Notes: generated by a model not told the origin, from the sequence alone. A stretch of 64,000 bases of DNA from Amphibacillus sp052055485 (GCF_052055485.1 NZ_CP197171.1:682001-746000); one strand, 5' to 3'. Positions 1 through 8,574 are shown, numbered from the stretch's first letter. A program made the numbers and translations.

Positions 1-409
1 TTTCCCCTAGTCCCTCACTTACATTAGGGATCTGCTTTTTAATTTCTGTTCCTTGTTTATCGGTTATTTGATGAACGATACTAGCTGGACTCATAAAAGC
101 AAAAATATCTTCATTATATTTAAGTCTTTGCTCTACATTCCACACTTTTTCCATATTATCTAATTTAAATAAATCTTCTTGCTCCCCTTCAAGCAATACC
201 ATAATGGCATCTCCGCCAAATTCATTTTCCATGGCATAGTTCGATATGTACGCATCATTATCCGTCTTGACTAAGGTTTCATTCCCAGTTGCCATATTTA
301 TTTTTATAGCACCAACTATCATTATGGCAAATATTATTATGGCAATAAATAATACTTTGAAAGGACTTTTCTCAATTCTGCTACCTAATTTTGAAAATAA
401 TTTATTCAA
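1..409 (-). CDS. RND/MMPL family (HAE3-type) exporter, N-terminal part
   Basis: This leftward frame is open to the window edge, so only about 136 N-terminal residues are visible. I translated it by hand from a TTG start at 407-409, which lies 9 bases after a GGGAGG site and one base after the stop of the upstream TetR gene. The N-terminus reads NKLFSKLGSRIEKSPFKVLF and is followed by a hydrophobic helix at about residues 13-34. A soluble loop with the pattern YAMENEFGGDAIMVLLEG comes next. A short cytoplasmic tail, one helix and then a large loop of this kind are typical of hydrophobe/amphiphile efflux-3 (MMPL/YdfJ-like) permeases. Tight coupling to the TetR gene suggests that regulator controls it. 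Substrate is unknown. Confidence 0.72.
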   Translation of the reverse strand, partial: MNKLFSKLGSRIEKSPFKVLFIAIIIFAIMIVGAIKINMATGNETLVKTDNDAYISNYAMENEFGGDAIMVLLEGEQEDLFKLDNMEKVWNVEQRLKYNEDIFAFMSPASIVHQITDKQGTEIKKQIPNVSEGLGE

Positions 410-410
410 G

Positions 411-989
411 TTAGTCAGTCCTCCCTTTCTTATCTTTTATTACGATATTGATAAGGTTCTCTACATAATTATTAATTTCTTCATCATTCACTTCAGGTAA
501 GTATAAAAATGACAAAATACTTCCCATTAATAACCTTAGAGAGATGCCCTCGTCCTTTAAATCCATATCTGCTTCTTTGATTGAATCTTGCAGCAATGAT
601 GTTATTTGATTAATAAAATTAAAATCAGCGATCTCTGGATTAATTTGACTTTCCATAAGGATTAATTTTACAACTTCATGGTGCTCAGAAATAAATTTGA
701 TTCTTTCTTTTAAAATATATCTTAGTTTTTCCATAGGTTCTAAATCTTTAGACGCTATTAGGGATTCCTTTAAACTCCTAACCAATATGGGTTCAATTGC
801 CTCCAAAAATATTTGCTTCTTTGAATCAAAATATCTAAATAGTGTTACTTCTGATATTCCTGCTTCTATAGCTATATCCATTGTTGTAGAACCATTGTAT
901 CCTTTTCCTATAAATGTATTTAATGCGGATTCAAGAATTTGTTTTCTTCTTTCTTCTCTACTCATTCGCTTTCCAGTATTATTCTTCAT
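411..989 (-). CDS. TetR/AcrR family transcriptional regulator
   Basis: The 192-residue protein has the usual TetR length. Its N-terminal helix-turn-helix covers about residues 10-55 (REERRKQILESALNTFIGKG, then ISEVTLFRYFDSKKQ). The C-terminal ligand and dimer domain is not conserved enough to name a ligand. The ATG start has a GGAGG site 6 bases upstream. The stop lies next to the start of the HAE3 exporter gene, so the two form an operon and the exporter is the likely target. A consensus promoter with a 10-bp inverted repeat lies directly upstream, which implies autorepression. Confidence 0.88.
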   Translation of the reverse strand: MKNNTGKRMSREERRKQILESALNTFIGKGYNGSTTMDIAIEAGISEVTLFRYFDSKKQIFLEAIEPILVRSLKESLIASKDLEPMEKLRYILKERIKFISEHHEVVKLILMESQINPEIADFNFINQITSLLQDSIKEADMDLKDEGISLRLLMGSILSFLYLPEVNDEEINNYVENLINIVIKDKKGRTD

Positions 990-1000
990 ATTTTACCTCC

Positions 1001-1049
1001 ATTATGTAAGTACTTACTTACATAATATCAGTTTATTTTTTTATGTCAA
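1001..1049 (-). promoter_or_regulatory. Promoter and operator of the TetR-exporter operon
   Basis: On the minus strand TTGACA (1049-1044), a 16-base spacer and TATTAT (1027-1022) form a near-perfect sigma-A promoter. Arms ATTATGTAAG (1001-1010) and CTTACATAAT (1017-1026) make a perfect 10-bp inverted repeat around a 6-base spacer that overlaps the -10 box. This is a typical TetR-family operator placed to block RNA polymerase. Confidence 0.8.
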
Positions 1050-1171
1050 TATATTTTTAAAATAATATATTAAGCGTTAAAAAATCAATGGTGTTTTATT
1101 AAATTATTATGACATTATATAGCTTGATTTTTTCATTAAAGAATCTTTGGTTAATAATAAACCTATAAATA

Positions 1172-2527
1172 GAAAGCAAAGAAAAGTCAGAAAAACCCCC
1201 TAAGCTTTATGATCTTACCACATTGCAAAGAGAGGCAAACAGACAGCTTGGTTTTACCGCAGAACAGACCTTAGAATATGTTCAAAGCCTTTATGAAAAG
1301 AAGTTCGTTACCTATCCTCGGACAGATAGTCGCTATGTTACGGAGGATATGAAAGACAGTATCCCTGCTTTGGTAAAAACAACAGCAGGATTTTTTATGC
1401 CTGAAAATGTAGAACTATCTATCAATACAGGACAAATAATTGATAACAGCAAGGTAAGTGATCATCATGGAATTATCACCACTATGAGTGTAGGAAACGA
1501 TGATACTGCCTCTCTACCCTTTGGAGAAAGAGAAATCTTACGCCTTATTGCCTTGCGTTTACTTTGTGCAGTTGGAAATAACCGTCGCTATGCAGAAACG
1601 CTCATAACGGCAAAGTGTAACGGTGCTGTATTTACTGCAAAGGGAAAAACCATACTTGAGGACGGTTGGAAGGCAACCGAGAAAATCTATCTTAATACTA
1701 AAAAAGAACCACCGCAAGAAGAAAAAGACACTACTCTGCCACCTATTGCCCAAGGTGAAGTATTTCCTGTAAAGGCAACGATTAAAGAAGGAAAAACCAG
1801 TCCACCAAAGCATTTCACAGATGACACCTTGCTTTCTGCTATGGAGAATGCAAATAATGCCTTAGATGATACAGAGCGTAAGGGTATTGGTACTCCTGCC
1901 ACTCGTGCAGGAATTTTGGAAAAACTCATTAAAACTGGATTGGCAGAACGTAAAGGAAAGAAAAAGACAAAGCACTTTATTCCTACCCATAAAGGAATTT
2001 CCCTTATTACAGTTTTACCGGAAGTCATAAAATCAGCACAACTCACTGCTGAGTGGGAAATGCAGCTTAAACAAATTGAAAATGAAGCACTTACTCCTAA
2101 CACCTTTTTAAACGATATTTCACTTATGACAAAAGAGCTTGTATCCACCTATAAAATGATCGAAGGCGCCAATACTCTCTTCCCCTCTAATGCAAAGGGA
2201 GAGGCTGTAGGTAAATGTCCTCGCTGTGGTAGTGATGTAGTAGAAAACAAGAAAGGATTTTGTTGTGAAGACAGAGCTTGCAGTTTTGCTCTATGGAAGT
2301 CCAATAAGTTTTTTACTGCAAAGAAAAAGAAATTAACAAAAAACGTAGTAAAAGAGCTTTTGAAAAATGGCAAAGTAGAATTAAAAGGCTGTTACTCTGA
2401 AAAAACAGGTAAAACCTATGATGCCATTATCATTCTTAATGATACAGGTGGTAAGTGTATAAACTTTAAAATGGAGTTCCCTACAAAGAAAGGACGGAAA
2501 AAACATGAGTATAAAAAATCTAATTAA
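1172..2527 (+). pseudogene. topB: DNA topoisomerase III of an ICE, 5'-truncated
   Basis: This is the C-terminal two thirds of a type IA topoisomerase. The active-site segment VTYPRTDSRY is present near the start, and a C-terminal zinc-ribbon motif CPRCGSD...CCEDRACSF is visible. The first recognisable family residues (ESKEKSEKPPKLYDLTTLQR) are encoded from about 1172, directly after an in-frame TAA at 1166-1168, and no good start with a ribosome site precedes them. A TTG at 1223 is the first possible start. The whole TOPRIM domain is therefore missing and the product cannot be an active topoisomerase. The family is common in conjugative transposons. The break near 1168-1172 marks one boundary between chromosomal sequence and the ICE remnant. 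Confidence 0.85.
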
Positions 2528-2690
2528 AACGCTTTTAGATATTGAAGTCAATACCGAGGATATATTAAAGTTGCGTGAAAATCCCAAGGAATATGTCACC
2601 AATGAAGAGGACGCTGAAAAGCTAAAAGATTTATTTTTGCTTATGGATTTAGGGGAGAGACTGGAGGCTGATGAAGATGGCAACTACTGA
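2505..2690 (+). CDS. Small conserved ICE protein (61 aa)
   Basis: The 61-residue acidic, helical protein (MSIKNLIKTLLDIEVNTEDI...) starts 23 bases before the end of the topB fragment and overlaps the start of the radC-like gene. This translational coupling, and its place between topB and radC, are typical of small accessory genes in clostridial-type conjugative transposons. No domain is recognised and I do not assign a function. Confidence 0.6.
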   Translation: MSIKNLIKTLLDIEVNTEDILKLRENPKEYVTNEEDAEKLKDLFLLMDLGERLEADEDGNY

Positions 2691-3126
2691 TGAAATTCGC
2701 TATATCCAAGCCTTTTCAAGAATTATCGGTGTAAAAGAGAATGACGCGATAGAATATGCCCAAAGAAAGGGATTAAATGCATTGGTGGATAATGCCTCCC
2801 AACTCCTTTCTACCCCGGTTCAACGGGAAAAACATCAAGCCTTTCTTGACTTATATCGAATGAGCAGTGGCATCCATACCCGAAATCCTGTCATTAATTC
2901 ACCTGAAACAGCATCTGCCTTTTTTCACTCGGTGATGGACAAAATACATGATAAGGAGGCATTTGTCGTAGCCTTTCTCAACACTAAAAATCGTGTGATT
3001 GACCATGAAGTCGTGTCTGTGGGAACGATTAACAGTTCTCTCGCACACCCTAGAGAAGTTTTTAGGAATGCCATTATCAATAAGGCCAATTCCGTGATTT
3101 TATGTCACAATCATCCATCGGGAGAA
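2677..3126 (+). pseudogene. RadC/JAB-domain protein, N-terminal half, split by transposon
   Basis: The frame encodes an N-terminal helical region followed by a RadC-type JAB1/MPN domain. It reads up to the metal-binding motif CHNHPSG at about residues 143-149, then runs into foreign sequence (codons for LINIVS and a stop). An ATG at 2671 also exists, but GGAGG at 2663-2667 is better placed (9 bases) for ATG 2677. The rest of the domain (PKPSREDIHVTQRLKETGNL) is found in frame at 10868. The two halves together rebuild one gene, so a transposon landed inside the JAMM motif. RadC-like proteins of ICEs are associated with DNA processing or antirestriction, but the exact role is uncertain. Confidence 0.88.
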
Positions 3127-3143
3127 CTAATAAACATAGTATC

Positions 3144-3177
3144 CTAAACTAGAGTACTCTAAGTACTCAAAGTTTAG
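3144..3177. repeat. Imperfect 34-bp palindrome in the transposon left end
   Basis: CTAAACT (3144-3150) and AGTTTAG (3171-3177) frame two AGTACT boxes, giving a bulged hairpin between the left junction of the Tn554-like element and the left end of the IS. It may be a recombinase-binding or terminator structure of the transposon end. Function is inferred only from position. Confidence 0.45.
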
Positions 3178-3197
3178 GTGATGCTAGTATAGTTTCA

Positions 3198-3248
3198 TGG
3201 ACACATCTTAGTTAAGTTATTACAATTAATTTTAGGAGGATGTGTCCA
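3198..3248 (+). promoter_or_regulatory. Start-region hairpin of the IS
   Basis: TGGACACATC (3198-3207, the IS tip) is perfectly complementary to GATGTGTCCA (3239-3248), just before the orfA ATG at 3249. The ribosome site AGGAGGA overlaps the right arm. A transcript entering from outside would fold and hide the start, whereas a transcript starting inside the IS would lack the left arm. Such protection is known for several IS families; here it is inferred. Confidence 0.6.
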
Positions 3249-3527
3249 ATGAAACATAAAAATAACGGAAAACGATACAGTGACGACTTTCGTAAAATGG
3301 TTGTTGAGTTATATAATTCGGGTCAATCAGTTAAAAGTTTAAGCAGCGAATATGGCGTTTCTGAAGTAACTATTTATGCATGGATTAAAAAGTTCAATCC
3401 AATTGAGTTAGAAGATGGAACCTCTGTAACGCCAGATGATTATGCAAAATTACAGAAACAAATACTTAAATTACAACAAGAAAATGATATCTTAAAAAAG
3501 GCTATGGCCATATTCGCAAAAAAGTAA
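3249..3527 (+). CDS. IS3-family transposase OrfA
   Basis: The 92-residue protein has a helix-turn-helix (residues about 5-45: RYSDDFRKMVVELYNSGQSV...SEYGVSEVTIYAWIKKF) followed by a leucine-zipper-like coiled coil (LQKQILKLQQENDILKKAM). An upstream in-frame ATG at 3240 lies inside the ribosome site, so ATG 3249 is preferred. OrfA binds the IS ends and forms the N-terminus of the OrfAB transposase after frameshifting. The last codons (GCA AAA AAG TAA) contain the slippage site. Confidence 0.85.
   Translation: MKHKNNGKRYSDDFRKMVVELYNSGQSVKSLSSEYGVSEVTIYAWIKKFNPIELEDGTSVTPDDYAKLQKQILKLQQENDILKKAMAIFAKK
3518..3524 (+). promoter_or_regulatory. Programmed -1 frameshift site (A AAA AAG)
   Basis: The heptamer is in the correct phase for OrfA (GCA AAA AAG TAA). 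Slipping back one base continues into the orfB frame as KKVNDAEITDFIHDQKENYP without a stop. A second A AAA AAG about 25 bases earlier leads quickly to a stop and would not give the fusion. Confidence 0.72.
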
Positions 3528-3577
3528 ATGATGCTGAAATAACTGATTTTATTCATGACCAAAAAGAAAACTATCCT

Positions 3578-4402
3578 GTGCAAACAATGTGTGAAGTACT
3601 TGAAATTCCAAGGAGTACGTACTATCAGTCATTAGATAAAACGATTTCTAATCGTGATAGAGAAAATAAAGAATTAACTAAAAAGATTATTGAAATCCAT
3701 AAAGAGAGCAAACACCGTTATGGTGCACCTAAAATCCATCAACAATTAATAAAGGTAGGTTACAAAGCCAGCCTAAAGCGAGTTCAACGTTTGATGAAAA
3801 AAGCTGATATTAGGTCAATCGTTGTTAAAAAGTTTCGTCCTACTCCAAGTAAGGAAACTATTGTTGAGCGAGAAAACATTCTTGAAAGAGACTTCAGGGC
3901 AGAAACGATTAATGAAAAATGGGTTGGTGATATCACTTATATCCATACACTTCGTGATGGTTGGTGTTACCTTGCATCAGTTATGGATCTTCACACTAAA
4001 AAGATTGTAGGTTATTCCTTTTCTCGTACGATGACGACTGATTTAATTATAAAAGCACTAGAAAATGCTTATCACGCACAAAAACCTGATGAAGGACTCA
4101 TATTCCATTCAGATTTAGGTACACAATATACAAGCGATGAATTCGCTAAAGTGATAAAAAATTTCAAAATGACACATTCTTTTAGCTATAAGGGAAGTCC
4201 TCATGATAATGCTTGTATTGAGTCTTTTCACGCTATTTTAAAAAAAGAAGAAGTAAATCATGTTCAATACTTTGATCATAAATCTGCCGAATTAGCTTTA
4301 TTCCAATACATTGAAGGTTGGTACAACCGCAAAAGAATTCACGGTAGTATTGATTATAAAACACCACAAGAGATGGAAGATTTATATACTTGTGCTGGAT
4401 AA
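3578..4402 (+). CDS. IS3-family transposase OrfB (DDE integrase)
   Basis: This 274-residue catalytic half contains an HTH_21-type N-terminal segment (HRYGAPKIHQQL) and an rve integrase core. The catalytic residues are visible in GDITYI (first Asp), HSDLGTQY (second Asp) and NACIESFHAILKKE (Glu), the DDE triad of the IS150 group. The frame is open upstream to the frameshift signal at 3518-3524, so the functional product is probably the OrfAB fusion; an in-frame GTG at 3578 could give OrfB alone. The coding sequence appears intact, so the element may still be active. Confidence 0.87.
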   Translation: MQTMCEVLEIPRSTYYQSLDKTISNRDRENKELTKKIIEIHKESKHRYGAPKIHQQLIKVGYKASLKRVQRLMKKADIRSIVVKKFRPTPSKETIVERENILERDFRAETINEKWVGDITYIHTLRDGWCYLASVMDLHTKKIVGYSFSRTMTTDLIIKALENAYHAQKPDEGLIFHSDLGTQYTSDEFAKVIKNFKMTHSFSYKGSPHDNACIESFHAILKKEEVNHVQYFDHKSAELALFQYIEGWYNRKRIHGSIDYKTPQEMEDLYTCAG

Positions 4403-4420
4403 CTAACGCTAACTAAATTC

Positions 4421-4548
4421 ACTGTACCGGCTTTACGTGGAGAGGCGGGCATGATAGCCTTTCGTGGCAAGCCAGGAATGTTTTAAACGAGCTGGCTCCA
4501 TGGCTTAGAAATCGTGCCCGCAGAGGCTCCGTGTCAAGCCCTGACAGT
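4421..4548. other. GC-rich long imperfect hairpin in the IS 3' region
   Basis: Downstream of orfB the base composition changes sharply to GC-rich. ACTGT...GGCTTTACGTGGAG (4421-4442) pairs with CTCCGTGTCAAGCC...ACAGT (4527-4548). Further in, GCGGGCATGAT (4445-4455) pairs with ATCGTGCCCGC (4511-4521), and AGCCAG (4470-4475) pairs with CTGGCT (4492-4497). The result is a branched rod-like fold of about 128 nt between the stop and the right inverted repeat. I do not recognise it as a described RNA. Confidence 0.55.
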
Positions 4549-4705
4549 TTAATATAAATCATGTTCAAAGAACAATTAAAAACTTAACTTATTCGTGTCC
4601 AAAAGATTGACGTAGATCCAAGGATTTTTTAATTTTAATGCTTTAACTAATGAATATATATAGGTATTATTTATAGAAGTTAAAGTATTTAAGGGAGGAT
4701 GAGAA

Positions 4706-5791
4706 ATGAAAGTTCAAAAAGTAGTTGTGGAGGAAAAACCATATCCATTATACATACTACTAGACAAAAAGTTTGAAGTGGTAGAACTGGTTAAGAGATA
4801 CATAAAATACTTGGATAATACGGGAAAAGCGCCGAATACGATTAAAACATATTGTTACCATCTTAAGCTATTCTATGAATTTATGAGCCAGAGAGGAATT
4901 GAATTAGAAGACTTAAAATTTGAGGAAATGTCAAACTTTGTGGGATGGTTAAGAAATCCGACGGGGGATGTAAAGGTAATAGATTTAAAACCAAAGAAGG
5001 CTAAAAGAGAAGAAACATCTGTTAATGCGATACTTAATGCTGTAACTAGTTTCTTAGAGTATTTAAATCGTACAGGAGATTTTAAAGCTATAGATATGAC
5101 TAAAGAAGCAAGGGGAAGAAATTTTAAGGGATTTCTTCACCATATTTCTAAAGGAAAATCTTATCAAAAAAATATTTTAAAGCTTAGGATCAAAAAGAAA
5201 CTTGTACAAGTATTAGAACACAAACAAGTTAAAGCAATAATTGATGCATGTCATACCAAAAGAGATAAGTTACTTATTATGCTTATGTATGAAGGAGGAC
5301 TTCGGGTTGGGGAGGTATTATCTCTTCGTATCGAAGATATTTCTCCTTGGGATAATCTGATTAATATCACACCAAGAGATCATAATGGAAACGGGGCTTA
5401 TATTAAGCTTAGAAAAGAACGAACAATCGATGTTAGCAAGGAATTAATGGCTTTATATACCGATTATTTAGTTCATGAATATGGAGAAGATTTAGAGCAT
5501 GATTATATATTTATAAATCTCAAAGAATCTTATTTTGGGAAACCTTTAAAATATCAAAGTGTATTAGACCTTATTAGGCGATTGGTAAAACGGACAGGGA
5601 TTACCTTCACTGCCCATATGTTACGTCATACGCATGCCACTGAACTCATTAGAAGTGGATGGGATGCTGCTTACGTACAAAAAAGGTTAGGTCATGCACA
5701 TGTACAAACAACACTTGATACGTACGTTCATCTTTCAGATCAAGATATGAAAGATGAATATAAAACGTATCTACAAGGGAGAGAAAAATAG
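4706..5791 (+). CDS. tnpA: Tn554-type transposase A, tyrosine recombinase
   Basis: At 361 residues it equals the length of Tn554 TnpA. An N-terminal SAM-like core-binding domain (about residues 20-115) precedes the catalytic domain. Active-site motifs are visible: Arg in GGLRVGEVLSL, His-x-x-Arg in AHMLRHTHATEL and the C-terminal Tyr in GHAHVQTTLDTYVHL. TnpA and TnpB act together in site-specific, conservative transposition into radC. The ATG follows GGGAGG, and tnpB begins 3 bases after its stop. Confidence 0.92.
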   Translation: MKVQKVVVEEKPYPLYILLDKKFEVVELVKRYIKYLDNTGKAPNTIKTYCYHLKLFYEFMSQRGIELEDLKFEEMSNFVGWLRNPTGDVKVIDLKPKKAKREETSVNAILNAVTSFLEYLNRTGDFKAIDMTKEARGRNFKGFLHHISKGKSYQKNILKLRIKKKLVQVLEHKQVKAIIDACHTKRDKLLIMLMYEGGLRVGEVLSLRIEDISPWDNLINITPRDHNGNGAYIKLRKERTIDVSKELMALYTDYLVHEYGEDLEHDYIFINLKESYFGKPLKYQSVLDLIRRLVKRTGITFTAHMLRHTHATELIRSGWDAAYVQKRLGHAHVQTTLDTYVHLSDQDMKDEYKTYLQGREK

Positions 5792-5793
5792 AA

Positions 5794-7707
5794 ATGAAAT
5801 TTCCAAGCGTTGCAACAAATCGAAAGCTTGTCACTAGCACAGAGATTAATAAAAAAATAGCGGATATGACTAGTGTCTTACAAGGGTTTTGGGCAGCAGA
5901 TAGATGGGATATAAGAATTTGCCCACATCCTAGTGCGATAGAGTTAAGTAAGAATCCTTCGTTAAAAAATCGTTGGGTAAACTTTGATAAAGTAGAAAAC
6001 ATCTGGTTAAAAACAGAATTAAAATATTTTTATTATGTTCACTTAAATAATGGAACTTGGAATGCAAAATCTGTTTGGATTAGAAAAGGAACAGTGATAA
6101 GCCGAATGTTGGGATTTTTAAATTTAAAATATCCTGACATTAGATCTATAACTGACGTACCTATAAAAAAAGCTTTGACAGAATACCGTACTTACTTAGC
6201 AGAACAAGGAGTAAAAACTACGACTACAAATTACAAGCTTGATATAAATCAAAAAAAAATTCCTGTATATGCGAACTCCTACTACGTTACTAATCTTAAA
6301 CAGTTTATGGAGTTCTATGAGGATTTCTATTTTGACGGCGATGAATGGGAGAAAGATGTTTGGAATCGAAGAAAACTTTCATTATCGGAAGATAAGGTAA
6401 ATCCAACATCCTATGAATACACAATCAATTTCAAGGGGTTTGAAAATGATTATTTTAAAGAATTAGTTAAGCGGTATTGTAAATTAATGTTAAATACACG
6501 TAGCTTTTCTCATGTTGTTGATACAGCATCAAGATTAAAAGAGTTTTTTAATTTTATAAACAAAAATTGTAAAGGCATACGAAGGATTCATCAATTAACT
6601 AGAAAAGAAGTTGAGCAATATTTAAATGAAATTAATTTAAAAGGTTTAAAACCAAGTACGGTAACTGGACGAATATCTACTTTAGATGTTTTTTTCTCTA
6701 CTATTCAAAGGTTTGAATGGAATGATTCTCCTTCTAAGATCCTTATCTTTCAAGAAGATTATCCTAAAGTGCCGAAGGCACAACCACGTTATATTGATGA
6801 ACATGTACTTGAACAATTAAACGGGAAATTAGATAAATTAGAACCTTATATAGCTACTATGGTTATGGTACTTCAAGAATGCGGAATGCGTATCAGTGAA
6901 CTTTGTACGTTGAAAAAAGGTAGTGTTATTACGGATAAAGAAGGGGATTGCTTCTTGAAGTATTATCAGTGGAAAATGAAAAAAGAACATATCATTCCTA
7001 TATCTAAAGAAATTGCTGCATTGATACTCGTTCAGGAACAAAGGGTAGCTGATGACTTTGATAATGGCTGTGAGTATTTATTTCCAAGAAAAGACGGCTC
7101 TCCATTAAAGCAGGATACCTTTAGAGTGAAATTAAATGAATTAGCTTATGAAGAAAAGATAACGGATAATAAGGGAGAAATTTTTCGATTTCATGCTCAT
7201 GCCTTTCGGCATACTGTTGGTACTAGAATGATAAACAACGGAGTGCCACAGCATATTGTTCAAAAGTTTTTAGGTCACGAATCACCAGAAATGACCGCAA
7301 GGTATGCTCATATATTTGATGAAACTCTAAAAAAAGAGTTCACAAAATTCAAGGAGACTTTGGTGACGAATAACGGCAGCATTCTGGAGTTAAGCGAAGA
7401 TAATAGTGAAGCTGACAATACAGATCTTCAATGGTTTAAAAAGAATATCAATGCACAAGCTCTTCCTAACGGTTACTGTCGCTTACCAGTAATTGCAGGA
7501 CCTTGTCCTCATGCTAACGCTTGTTTAACTTGTACGAATTTCTGTACAAGTAAAAGTTTTTTAAATGAACATGAGGAGCACTTAGACCGAACTAAGGAAA
7601 TACTAAATAGGGCTAAACAGAATCAATGGCAGCGTCAGATTGAAACTAACGAACGTGTTAAAAATAGGTTAGAGCAGATTATTCATTCCTTAAAGGAGAC
7701 GAATTAG
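5794..7707 (+). CDS. tnpB: Tn554-type transposase B, tyrosine recombinase
   Basis: The 637-residue protein is close to Tn554 TnpB (about 630). The recombinase catalytic domain lies at about residues 340-520: CGMRISELCTL carries the first Arg, HAHAFRHTVGTRM the His-x-x-Arg box and GHESPEMTARYAHIF the Tyr nucleophile. A C-terminal cysteine cluster (CPHANACLTCTNFC) suggests a small zinc-binding domain. It is coupled to tnpA and shares its stop region with the tnpC start (7708). Confidence 0.92.
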   Translation: MKFPSVATNRKLVTSTEINKKIADMTSVLQGFWAADRWDIRICPHPSAIELSKNPSLKNRWVNFDKVENIWLKTELKYFYYVHLNNGTWNAKSVWIRKGTVISRMLGFLNLKYPDIRSITDVPIKKALTEYRTYLAEQGVKTTTTNYKLDINQKKIPVYANSYYVTNLKQFMEFYEDFYFDGDEWEKDVWNRRKLSLSEDKVNPTSYEYTINFKGFENDYFKELVKRYCKLMLNTRSFSHVVDTASRLKEFFNFINKNCKGIRRIHQLTRKEVEQYLNEINLKGLKPSTVTGRISTLDVFFSTIQRFEWNDSPSKILIFQEDYPKVPKAQPRYIDEHVLEQLNGKLDKLEPYIATMVMVLQECGMRISELCTLKKGSVITDKEGDCFLKYYQWKMKKEHIIPISKEIAALILVQEQRVADDFDNGCEYLFPRKDGSPLKQDTFRVKLNELAYEEKITDNKGEIFRFHAHAFRHTVGTRMINNGVPQHIVQKFLGHESPEMTARYAHIFDETLKKEFTKFKETLVTNNGSILELSEDNSEADNTDLQWFKKNINAQALPNGYCRLPVIAGPCPHANACLTCTNFCTSKSFLNEHEEHLDRTKEILNRAKQNQWQRQIETNERVKNRLEQIIHSLKETN

Positions 7708-8073
7708 ATGACAAAAAAGAGTAATACAACTGCTATAATTCAACTTTCAAAAGAGAAGTCAGAGAAAACAAGAATTAGAGTTGAAAAGACCATATCAGAG
7801 ATGGTAATTAAAAAAGAGAAAATTAACTTTAATTCTGTTTCTGAAAAAGCAAATGTTTCAAAGTCGTGGCTTTACAAAAAGAAAGACATTAGAAATAGAA
7901 TTGAGACTTTAAGAGGGATGCAAATAAGAGAATTAATTCCCCGTAAACAAAGCAAAAGCCCTCGTTCAGAGGAAGTGTTAATAAGGACACTAAAAAGTCG
8001 TATAAAGGCATTAGAGGACGAAAATAAACAATTAAAAGATCAAGTTCAAAAATTATATGGGAAGTTGTTTTAA
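7708..8073 (+). CDS. tnpC: Tn554-type transposition accessory protein C
   Basis: The 121-residue basic protein starts directly after the tnpB stop and has the size of Tn554 TnpC (125 aa). The N-terminal part has a helix-turn-helix-like stretch (FNSVSEKANVSKSWLYKKKD) and the C-terminus a short coiled coil (ALEDENKQLKDQVQKL). In Tn554, TnpC affects efficiency and orientation of insertion but is not essential. It closes the transposition operon; the cargo genes have their own promoter. Confidence 0.88.
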   Translation: MTKKSNTTAIIQLSKEKSEKTRIRVEKTISEMVIKKEKINFNSVSEKANVSKSWLYKKKDIRNRIETLRGMQIRELIPRKQSKSPRSEEVLIRTLKSRIKALEDENKQLKDQVQKLYGKLF

Positions 8074-8123
8074 GCTAGATTATACTTCTTATTTGTCCGT
8101 AATTGGAAATCTAACTCTCTTTC

Positions 8124-8186
8124 ATTCAAGTGTTCACTTGAATATGATTTGTAGAAAGGGTACAATATAATCAAGTGGGGACTTGA
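8124..8186 (+). promoter_or_regulatory. cadCA promoter with two CadC-type operators
   Basis: TTGAAT (8138-8143), a 17-base spacer and TACAAT (8161-8166) form a sigma-A promoter. A perfect 9-bp inverted repeat, ATTCAAGTG-TT-CACTTGAAT (8124-8143), covers the -35 box. A second repeat of the same sequence, TCAAGT-GGGG-ACTTGA (8171-8186), lies at the transcription start. Both resemble the ArsR/SmtB-family cad operator and should bind CadC, released by Cd/Pb/Zn. Confidence 0.8.
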
Positions 8187-8205
8187 ATGGAAATGGAGTG
8201 AGAAA

Positions 8206-8574
8206 ATGAATAATAAAGATGCTTGTGAAATTTATTGTTATGACGAAGAAAAAGTTAATCGAATACAAAGAGAATTAGAGAAAGAAGATATTTCTAGTGT
8301 TGCCCAATTATTTAAAGCTATTGCGGAAGAAAATAGGGCGAAAATTACCTTTGCCTTGTTAAAAGGTGAAGAGTTATGTGTTTGTGATATAGCAAATATT
8401 ATTGATGTCACGGTCGCAAATGCTTCCCACCACTTACGCACGCTTCATACGCAAGGAGTTGTTAAGTTTAGAAAAGAAGGAAGATTAGCGTTTTATTCGC
8501 TGGATGATGACCATGTTGAACAGTTATTTGTTAATGCATTAAAACATGAGAAAGAAGGAAAAGTAAATGTCTGA
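8206..8574 (+). CDS. cadC: Cadmium-responsive repressor CadC (ArsR/SmtB family)
   Basis: The 122-residue winged-helix repressor has the metal-site cysteines of plasmid pI258 CadC at identical positions: Cys7 and Cys11 in the N-terminal arm, and Cys58 and Cys60 in ELCVCD. The DNA-recognition helix follows (DVTVANASHHLRTLHTQGVV). Binding of Cd, Pb or Bi across these cysteines releases the operator. The stop overlaps the cadA start by 8 bases, so repressor and pump are translationally coupled. It controls the promoter at 8124-8186. Confidence 0.94.
   Translation: MNNKDACEIYCYDEEKVNRIQRELEKEDISSVAQLFKAIAEENRAKITFALLKGEELCVCDIANIIDVTVANASHHLRTLHTQGVVKFRKEGRLAFYSLDDDHVEQLFVNALKHEKEGKVNV

Larger units (their letters stand above)
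3198..4601 (+). mobile_element. IS3-family (IS150 group) insertion sequence
   Basis: The 1404-bp element is bounded by inverted repeats that match at 16 of 21 positions: TGGACAC-N5-AGTTAAGTT at 3198-3218, and its complement at 4581-4601. Inside are orfA and orfB in overlapping phases with an A AAA AAG slippage signal. I see no matching direct repeats next to the ends (TTCA on the left, AAAG on the right), so the target duplication has decayed or the insertion is old. It lies within the left end of the Tn554-like transposon, about 100 bp before tnpA. Confidence 0.85.

Noticed and set aside
697..1065. Plus-strand frame across the TetR gene and its promoter
   Set aside because: It is antisense to a clear TetR gene and crosses its operator.
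3190..4610. Target-site duplication of the IS3-family element
   Set aside because: The bases next to the two terminal repeats (TTCA and AAAG) do not match, so no duplication can be claimed.
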